Below, piece after piece: positions 56,540 to 64,000 of a stretch of DNA of 64,000 nt. The position numbers were made by a program, and so were the translations under genes. Position 1 is the first letter of the stretch, and the number at the start of each line of letters is the position of its first letter. The stretch lies in contig JAKSZT010053881.1 in assembly GCA_026826555.1 (NCBI GenBank), positions 4,092,210-4,156,209 of the forward strand, written 5' to 3'. This stretch comes from Tolypeutes matacus. Its lineage: Eukaryota > Chordata > Mammalia > Cingulata > Chlamyphoridae. Below the pieces are notes generated by a model. That model did no database searches. It had not been told where the DNA came from and saw only the letters and a program-made list of their open reading frames with translations.

Positions 56540-57010
56540 CACCTAAACAGCCTGTGTAGGCCAGGGAAGCTTTTCAAGAGGAATTGATATTTGACCAGTA
56601 TCAGGAAAGTTCAGTAGAGTTTTGCCATGTTGCATGTGTCTTGGATGGTGTATGAGGTAGAAGGAAGAGCATGCATGAAAACCTAATGGTATTAAATAAT
56701 ATGGCATATTCAGGGAATAACAATAACACAGTTGGATCCTAGGGGGAGCTTTGGGACTAGCAGTAGTGGGGGATAAAATTGGAAAAGTAAGTTGGGGGTA
56801 GATTATGAAAACCTTAAAAGTCTTACTAAGGAGTTTGGATTGTTCTCTTGTGAGCAATGGGGAACAATTACAGATTTTATATAAGGGAGTTAAGTCTTCA
56901 GATAACTAGTAGTGGAGAAGGAAGAAACAGAATTAGGAAAACTGGATTGGGAGCTATTGAAAGTGAGATGAGGAGAAGAGTAAGGATGGAGAGAAGAGGG
57001 CAGTTCTCTA
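56540..57010 (+). repeat. Ancient dispersed repeat, same family as 8835-9490
   Basis: GGGAAGCTTTTCAAGAGG, AAAAGTCTTACTAAGGAG, GTTTGGATTGTTCTC and GTGAGCAATGGGGAACAATT match the family order. Confidence 0.55.
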
Positions 57011-57036
57011 GCATGCATGATTCATAGGACTAGATG

Positions 57037-57100
57037 ATTGATTTTTTTTGGGGGGGGAGGAGAAGGGAAGGGAGGAGGGAGAGAGAGAAAGAGAAAGAGA
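57037..57100. repeat. G/A-rich low-complexity tract
   Basis: T-run and G-run followed by GGGAGGAG/GAGAGA repetition. Confidence 0.85.
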
Positions 57101-57884
57101 TAAATATGAAGATGACCTAAAGTGATTAGAAATAAGGGATCAAAGAAATATGGACTCTCTTATTTCCTATTCCTGATATGGTGGGCAAATGCCATAGGAA
57201 GTAGAGATTGTCCAGAGAATCATGTGGAGTAAGAAGAGAACAAGGAAGGAACTGGTCAAATGGATCAAAGACGACAGATGCAAGGGCCCTGGTGGCACTA
57301 GGCCATGGGCACACCTGGTTTGTACCCACAGGAACTTGGCTTCCATTTCTCAGACAGCCTACAGTGAAACCAGTGAAGGCCTTTTTCTTCTGCTCTCTCC
57401 TTCCACATTCCTGGAGTGTTGGGGAGCAAAGGAAGGAGCAGAAGGTGGTCACCGATGAAAGATGGAGACTGTGTCTTCAAAGACAACAGATGCTGCAGAA
57501 GTGCCAGAACACATGAAGGAAAGCCAAAGCACTGATTTTTAAGAAGGTGCCCAGGGATGTGTGGTTGTGTTCTAAGACAATGAATGTATTTCTTTAAGCC
57601 AAATGACCATCTAGGCTGGTAGATGTGGATGTCTCTCTTACATGAACAAATGTATCAGTTTTGGGGCCCAGGAAAAACACATTTTGGAACAATGCTTAAC
57701 AACATGTTCTGAGTTTTTTAGTGTTGAATGCAATGATTTATACTGGGTAAAGTTTAGGATACTGTCTGACAGGAAAGCATTTGAACTAGGTGAAAAGGCT
57801 TTAGCTTGGATTTGGGGTTGGGGAAAGAGTGAGGTGTTTGGGGTCAAATCTTGGGTCCCAACACTTAGAACCTGTGTCAATCTG
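57101..57884. other. Unassigned sequence
   Basis: No exon or repeat is recognised. Several overlapping open frames of 78-108 codons on both strands have no recognisable family. Confidence 0.5.
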
Positions 57885-58020
57885 ATTTAGTCAATTACTC
57901 CTATTTCACCTCAACTTTCTCATCTATAAAAATAATGACAAGAGTACCCTTTTCTTAGAGTAACTTGAGGATTGGAGATCATGTACATAAAGCAAATTAA
58001 AGTGCCTGGCTCAAAGTCAG
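57885..58020 (-). repeat. MIR fragment, minus strand
   Basis: TCACCTCAACTTTCTCATC, TATAAAAATAATGACAAGAG and AAAGTGCCTGGCTCAAAG. Confidence 0.65.
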
Positions 58021-59334
58021 TTTCAGGCGATGCGGTAGGTTTTGGTTTCTGAGGTTCCTGGTCAAGGCTGCAATGCTCACAAGAAACTCCAAGTCAAATG
58101 GGGAACAAAACGTGCCTTTTTGAAAACTGGGTAAAGGCCCAGTCACCCCAGTGAAGACCTCGGGTAAAACTGAGTTGAAGCATACTTTGGTTAGGCTGAG
58201 GGAAAACCAGGGCCTTCTGCTTATTTCCCATGCATTGCCCCTACCACCATGATTAGAGGTGGCTGTTTCCAAGAGAAGGTGGCCAAAGAAAGGAAAGGTG
58301 ATTGAACTGGAGAGGACAGATCCTGGGGACTCTGTCATAAGAAACGGATGGGCAGGAATGGTTGACTTTCCTGAGGCTGGGGTGGGCTCTTTCCCACTCC
58401 TGATGTTTTCTCCCACGTGGGCTGTGCTCCTCTACAGTAACTTACCTGATGGTGGGTCTGGGATCAGGTACAAGCCTGTCTCGCTCTGCCTCTTCCTTTC
58501 CTCTTGGGATTCAGCTGCCCCCAGAAAGTACAGGCTGCTCTGCTGTCCCCAGAGAGTTGAAAAAGGAAGCCTGGGTTTTTCCAGAACTGCACATGACCAG
58601 GCAATCTGCTTATTTATCTCTGGGGTTTGGCAACAGATAAAAACCGTGTTCTCTAATATCAGCCTTCAACAGAAGCAGAAATACTATTTGGATTCTCTTA
58701 TACCTTATTCTTCCTTGTCTGTATTAATTGATTGATTCAGAACTTGCACAAAGGAAACAACAACGTAATTTATCAGGTCCACTCAAACCCTCACCACTTT
58801 CCTCAAGGAGGTCAGTAGCACCAGAGGAAGACTGCATTGGGTAGCTGTGTGGGCTGACACTAGGGTCCTGTCATAATCCAGTGTGCTGGTAAAGCAAGAA
58901 AAAGTGCTCAGAATCTGACCAGTCAGATTTGCAATTCCTCCTCCTTCAGAATGGCTTGTAAGGGAGTGAGCAGAGAACGCAAGAAGCCTAGGAAGAGGTG
59001 GCTGAGTATGTGCTTTCTTCTATAGTGAACACTCAACAAATAATTGCTCTTATTATTATTGTGATTATCATTATTGTGCATGGAACAAAAATTGGCAATT
59101 CTTTTTTAAGAGCATACTTAGTACAACCCTCTCCAGAGACAGGACCATGGCATAAAATGAATTCCTGTGGTCCCTTCCAACCCTATGGTTCCATAATTCT
59201 CCCACTTTAATATGTGGCTAGTAAATAAGAACTGTCTTGAAATGTTGATTTCTGGCACAGAGTTTATTATTTTACTTCCAAATTTTGCTGAGAAAATATC
59301 TGAAGCCAGAGACTTTCATTTTGTTGATTTTAAA
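58021..59334. other. Unassigned sequence
   Basis: No exon or repeat is recognised. Open frames at 58259-58735 (plus) and 57997-58416 (minus) overlap each other and show no family signature. A short (TTA)n-like stretch lies near 59050. Confidence 0.5.
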
Positions 59335-59760
59335 GAATGCTTCATTTGTATTTACCCAACAAATATTCTTTTACCCCTTGCTCATGCAAATAGTCCTGTG
59401 TTTGGTGCTATGGGGAAGCTGTCTAAATGCAAAACCTCTGTCCTCAGGCAGATTATGATCCAGTTAAGTGAGGAAGATGAGCATACCTGTCAAGGTAAAT
59501 ATCAGTGGAGTGGGTAAATAATGAGAGTCAACTTTTTGGAGAGTTGCCTCAGAGTAAATTATAGTTAAATTCTGGGCAATATGGATTACAGAAGGATGGA
59601 GGAGAAAGCTGTATGCTCTGGGCTGGGAGATGAGCCTGAAGCTAGCCTTGAAATTGGGTATGATTTGGACAGTCAGAGATGAGGATGAGTCTGTGAGGGA
59701 GAAAAGAGAGAAGGTCTGACTAGAAAAAGGGAAGCAAAGATGGTCAAGGTGTGTTGTAAG
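59335..59760 (+). repeat. Ancient dispersed repeat, same family as 8835-9490
   Basis: CCCAACAAATATTCTTTTACC, TGTGTTTGGTGCTATGGGG and GTCCTCAGGCAGATTATGATCC, followed by a purine-rich part. Confidence 0.5.
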
Positions 59761-61634
59761 AGTGGGATCAATTAGTCTGAGAGAAGCAGGTACACACAAG
59801 GTACAGCCTTGGGGTCAAAGGTCAGAAGTGGAAGAGAAGGTGCGGGTTGCAAGGCCCATGCATGTGTCTTCACGCAGCTGCTTGGACCAGACTCATCCTA
59901 GACTTCTCATGGTCACCCTGGGGATGCCATCTACTGTCCCTTATAAAGTTGCCTTTACAGGCAACTTCCTCCTCCCATTTCAATCTCTTGAGATGCACGT
60001 TTTGGAATAAACCTGGTTAACAATTTCTTCCAGCCATTCGCTAACCCGCACGATGTTGTGTACATTCTCCAGAACTTTTGCCATTACTCTCCCGTCTCCC
60101 AAAGCCATGAAGTCTTCCTGGGATGCTGCCATGATATGAAGCAGAAGCAGTTGGTTTAGAAGGCAGCCAATGATTGAAAGGCTGTCCGATTGCTTTTCCC
60201 CATAGCTTCTAATCCCACTCCTCAGTGATTTGTGGGTGTCCTACTGACTTGGGATATAAACCCCCTTAACATGGCCTGGGGCACACTCTGTGCTTTGTGT
60301 AGCACCTAGGTGGTCAAAGATGGGGCCTAGGGAAAGGTTTCTCATATGCCAGAAATCATGTAGGTGATTCATACGTAAATGAGTCAGAAATATGGAGATT
60401 AAGTTTTCACTGAGATGCACATGAATTAAGGGGAAACGTGTTTGAGGCAATTTAAAAAGAAATGCCATGAAACTTAAAGCATATGGAAAATAATACAAGA
60501 TGTTGGAGGAATCTCCAAACGGCTGGAGTTTGGCCTAACTGAGTCCTTGGAGCCCCTCCCTATTTCGCAAAAATCTCATCATTTGAAGAAATTAACATGA
60601 CTTTAGAGACTGGCTGAATAAAGGTCCATCTCTCTAGGTTTGACTGACTCATCCCCAGTCTAATTGTTCAGATTTTAATTTTTTTTTTACCTTGTTCTGC
60701 GGTTCATGTCTAAATACTCGAAGATGTTTATATTGCATACATTCAGCTTAATTGGCCCTTAAAAGAAGGTGTTGATTAGAATCTGCTCAACATCAACAGC
60801 TAGCTCACACAACATTCTGTAATTACTGTTTATTAATTTAGTTCAAGTGGCATAGTTGAAAGCCTTGTTCAGATGGGAGAAGTAAATTGTCACTGGTATT
60901 GAATATGTAAATTATGTGCATTGTAAATTTCCATGAAGAAATGTTTAAAGTTAAATGCTGTGTACATAAACCCTTCCGGTTTTATCTAACCAAGCCCTTG
61001 GAGTCGAATCAGGTCTTTGCTCAGAAAGCACATGGCAGAGGAACCCAGCGGGGGCTGTGCCATTGCCTCAGGGCAGCACATCTTACCTTGAGTTTGTAAA
61101 ATGAGATTTTGTAATCAAGTTTTGTTGTGTATGTTCCTTTTTTCATGAACAAGGCAACGCTAATGTGCTCTCTTTATCCTTGTTCACAAAACCCTTCGAT
61201 GGAGCTCCCCAGCAGATTCTCTGAAGCTGTTTAGCAATCCAGCAAATTCCGCTGCTTCCCTGAGGAAGCTTCTAGATGCTGTTGGGTGGCATGCCGAAAA
61301 CAACAGGAATTGAAGACAGCTTTTCTTCGGCAAACAGCTGAAATAAGTTATTATGCATGTTTTGTTTTGTTTTTTCCCTTCGTCCAGAATATAAAAGAAG
61401 ATGGCAGAAACTGAGGCATATTCTCTAGCTGGGATTGTTTCCTGGCGCCCAAACCCTCTGATCTCTGGAAGCTGCATTAAAGGCTCTGTGCAGCTCTTCC
61501 CAGGAGAGGGTGTGGTTTACTCTGGTTGGGATAACTTTATTATATCAAAGTTTGTCTTGTAGTCTTGCTGTATTAAGAATGAATTAGGTGAAATTTTCCT
61601 TTAAATACCAAGATGCAACCAAAACACTTAGCTT
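59761..61634. other. Unassigned sequence, including a candidate conserved non-coding block
   Basis: About 1.9 kb with no recognised repeat. 60660-61270 has a composition and motif content (for example CTGTAATTACTGTTTATTAA) like that of vertebrate conserved non-coding elements. This is inference only. Confidence 0.4.
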
Positions 61635-61825
61635 TTGTTCTGTACTAATGGTGTTTGGGCAAGTTACTTAATCTGTCTGTGTCTCAGATTCCTTACCTGT
61701 AAAAGGGAGAAAATAATAGTACCTATTTCATGGAATGCATGCAAGGATTAAATGAGATGATTCCTGTGCTTAAAACAGTGTCTGTCCATAATGAAGTACG
61801 CAATAAATGTTAACTCTTATTTGTC
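61635..61825 (-). repeat. MIR SINE, minus strand
   Basis: GGGCAAGTTACTTAATCTG, GTGTCTCAGATTCCTTACCTG, TAAAAGGGAGAAAATAATAG and GCAATAAATGTTAACTC. Confidence 0.88.
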
Positions 61826-61853
61826 CCTGTTTAAGTTTACATGGTTACAATCT

Positions 61854-61866
61854 ACCCCCCCCCCCC
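61854..61866. repeat. poly(C) tract
   Basis: An uninterrupted C-run, likely length-variable. Confidence 0.8.
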
Positions 61867-61869
61867 GCC

Positions 61870-62375
61870 CAAATGCTTCCATTCATTTAAAGACTTCCTA
61901 GACATTTCTGGCTATTTGGGGTGAGTTTTAAATTCACAACAAATTGGAAAGTTTGGAAAAATTAAAGAAGAAAACCTGGGGGTTTCGTAAGCACAAAATT
62001 CTGATTTTTCCCCTAAAGGCTGAAAAGAGTAGTTGAGGCAAAAAAGTGCATCTGGCTCCTATGCCACTGAAGCCCACACATGCCCATTTGGGGGCCTTTC
62101 TGGCTTTGTATAAGTTTTTCAGCCCAGATGTCGGATGTTTTCAATTTTGCAGAATCTGACTATAAATGAACTGAAAAAAAAAAAAGGCACAACTGTTACT
62201 GGGACTAATTATAATGGTTCCAAGAAGAATGTGCACGCTTTCACTTTTCTTTTATGAAGTGCTCCTGATAAAAGCCTTTTTGTTTTGTTTTCTTTTTTTC
62301 TTTTATTATTTTTATTTATTTATTTATTTGAAGAAAGCCTTTTGATTGAAACAACCCTTTTGGATGATAGCTGAC
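61870..62375. other. Unassigned sequence
   Basis: No exon is recognised. An A-run lies near 62175 and a T-rich (TTTA)n stretch near 62295-62330. Confidence 0.5.
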
Positions 62376-62640
62376 ATTTTCAGAAGTAATACTACTACTA
62401 CTTCCAATCCATAGAGAAGGAAATAATGGTATTCACAGTGCTTTACAGATGCTGGCTAGCTCATTTTCATTGCCTTCTTGTGTGGCAGGTGGCAAGAATT
62501 ATTTTACAGATGCAGAAACTGAGGCACTGAGAAATAAAAGCATGTAACATATAAGCTCTAGAGCAAGTCAGACATAGAACCAGGAAACCTAAAATCTCGT
62601 AATGTGATTAGACGCTTTCCACTAAGGATATTGCCCCTAA
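62376..62640 (+). repeat. MIR SINE
   Basis: CAGTGCTTTACAGATGCTGG, GCAGAAACTGAGGCACTGAG, TCTAGAGCAAGTCAGACATAG and TTAGACGCTTTCCACTAAGG. Confidence 0.75.
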
Positions 62641-63149
62641 AAAGGGCTCCTGTGATCCAGGTAAACCTGCCTTTATGGATTAGATATGTTTCAGCTAAGT
62701 TCTCTCTCATTGCTGTAAAGTAGATCCCATTTCCCTATTAACTTCAATTGAAAAATGAGTGATATGAGCCCACTTCAAAAAATCCTTCTATCACTAGAGC
62801 TGAACAGTGTCAAGATAGGAAAGCTGAATGTGGTTGCTCAGCCTAAAACTTTTTTTTAAAAATCCCTTCACACCTTCCACCCCATCCCCACCCCACTGGT
62901 GTTTGAACAATTGGGAAGAAAAATATTGTAGAGCTGAGAGGATGCTTGCAATTTTTCCCCAACTCTGATGCTCACCCTGAACAATCTCTCTCCAACTCAT
63001 AGGGATTTTTGCCCAGGCAGAGATCCCCAGAGATGATTCCTAATACCCCGAGTCTGGCTTTCCATGTCTCTTGGGTGATACTAAGCTGTATTCTCACAGA
63101 TTTCAGGTAATTGACACCATCTTTTACATGGTTTGACTTCTTAAAATAT
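62641..63149. other. Unassigned sequence
   Basis: Nothing is recognised. Confidence 0.5.
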
Positions 63150-63740
63150 TTTGTCCATTAATCTAACTGTTCATTAATGCCTTCATTGCATGCCAAACAT
63201 GTCTGACATAGATACTGAGAGGTGGGAAGAAGTGAGTGGAGGGATTAAAGGAAACTCTTGCCCTCAAGGAGGTTGGAACTCACTGGGGGAGGCAGAAGCA
63301 AACCAACAACTATTCCCCAAGGGACGAGTAGTGATGAGGCAACATCCTAAATCTCGTGGGAGCCCCCAGGGGAAGTTTTGAAAGAAGGATAGGAATTAGC
63401 CAGGTGAAAAGGGGAGTGGAATACCATTCCAGGCAGAGGGTACAGCATAAACAAAGGCATAGAAATTGGAGATGGCTTGGCCTTCAAGAACAATGATCAG
63501 TACCAGATGGTCCTCCCCTAGGATACTCACCGAAGTTCGCTGAATATGGAGCTGGAGATGGGCAAAGCCAGACTCAGAAGGGTCTTTCTTGCCTAGGAAA
63601 GGGTTTGAGTGTTTCTTATAATGCCATAGGAAGCCATTGAAAGCTCTCTTTTGATGGTGATTTGGGCATGACCAAATGTAAGGCTTCCAGTTCCGCAGAA
63701 CCTGGTTCCCTACTTTGCCAATGCAGTAAATCTGCTGCAT
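63150..63740 (+). repeat. Ancient dispersed repeat, same family as 8835-9490
   Basis: CTTGCCCTCAAGGAGGTTGG, TTAGCCAGGTGAAAAGGGG, ATTCCAGGCAGAGGGTACAGC, AACAAAGGCATAGAAATTGG and CATAGGAAGCCATTGAAAG appear in family order. This is the clearest of the copies. Confidence 0.6.
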
Positions 63741-63829
63741 ATTTATCAATGTTCACTTCAGTAGAAGGAAATACACATATTCACATGGGTGAATATCCTA
63801 CACCTCTGCCTGTTTTCTAAGTATTCCAA

Positions 63830-63962
63830 TCATTCATTTATGGATTCTTTAAAAATTACTTATTAAAAAAAAAATACCTTGCCTATTATAAGCCAAGCAC
63901 TGGGAATCCAAGAGTAAGCAAGACAGACAGTGTTGCTGACCTCATGGAACTTTCTAGTGGAA
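63830..63962 (+). repeat. Start of a further copy of the same ancient repeat
   Basis: CATTCATTTATGGATTC, AAGCCAAGCACTGGGAATCC and CTGACCTCATGGAACTTTC match the 5' portion of the family. Confidence 0.5.
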
Positions 63963-64000
63963 CAGGAGTTAGAAAACTATGGCCCATGGGCCAAATCTGG
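63963..64000 (+). mobile_element. hAT-Charlie-like element, cut by the window end
   Basis: CAGGAGTTAGAAAACTATGG, then CCCATGGGCCAAATCTGG, matches the known hAT-type terminus CAGGGGTCAGCAAACTATGG followed by CCCGCGGGCCAAAT. Confidence 0.7.

Noticed and set aside
57208..57516. 102-codon plus-strand frame with overlapping frames on both strands
   Set aside because: No recognisable family, several competing frames and no transcript signals.
58259..58735. 158-codon plus-strand frame overlapping a 139-codon minus-strand frame
   Set aside because: Opposite-strand overlap, no family features and no supporting signals.

Overview
This is a stretch of mammalian nuclear DNA, most likely from an armadillo (Dasypus or a close relative). 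The main evidence is ten insertions of a tRNA-derived SINE with the structure of the xenarthran DAS family: a GGGAAG(C/T)GG(A/C)TGTGGCTCA head, a B box near GGTTCGGTTCC, and a (ATAA)n/poly-A tail. They sit among antisense L1 fragments, many ERVL-MaLR-type LTRs, HAL1-type elements and old MIR/L2 debris. I find no exon of a functional gene, and no tRNA, rRNA or CRISPR array. The window is intergenic or lies in a large intron.

Layout. 1-4.3 kb: mostly unassigned, with a MIR, a CpG-bearing hairpin and an L2-like tail. 4.3-7.6 kb: a MaLR-type interior plus 3' LTR, abutting an antisense L1 that carries a dimeric SINE, then a MIR split by a SINE whose tail became a (TCTA)n microsatellite. 8.8-9.5 kb: an old dispersed repeat with a G-run. 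9.86-10.25 kb: a broken Ty3/gypsy-like Gag fragment. 10.55-13.45 kb: a near full-length HAL1 element (ORF1 without ORF2) with a compound tetranucleotide tract. 13.78-16.85 kb: a two-LTR minus-strand ERVL-MaLR provirus with a perfect 5-bp target duplication (CCCAC), a 154-codon open frame and a 60-nt-period coding repeat. 17-33 kb: SINEs, MLT1, MIR, L2 and L1M remnants between unassigned sequence. 33.5-35.2 kb: an old LTR invaded by an L1 tail and two younger LTRs. 35.2-42 kb: ERVL/MaLR LTRs, MIR, L2 and a SINE. 42-46.2 kb: a minus-strand L1/HAL1 5' half containing a SINE and an LTR, then an antisense L1 3' region and a near-consensus SINE. 46.7-49.2 kb: an ERVL-like LTR-interior-LTR unit. 49.56-56.2 kb: a deeply nested locus. 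56.2-64 kb: old dispersed repeats, MIRs, unassigned sequence and the start of a hAT element.

The most informative object is at 49.65-54.36 kb. It is a 5'-truncated processed retrocopy of CLIP1 (CLIP-170, a microtubule plus-end protein) in two oppositely oriented pieces. The 3' piece (poly-A, poly-A signal, 3' UTR, C-terminal zinc knuckles) is on the minus strand. The upstream coiled-coil piece is on the plus strand. The two pieces end at the same point of the mRNA, and a 16-bp target-site duplication flanks the whole. This is the expected product of L1 twin priming (5' inversion). A dimeric SINE and a 190-bp hAT element with an 8-bp duplication later landed inside it.

Nothing here works as a pathway. 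What can be read is a relative insertion history, because most insertions keep target-site duplications and interrupt each other. Repeat family names rest on consensus features recalled from memory; no database search was run.
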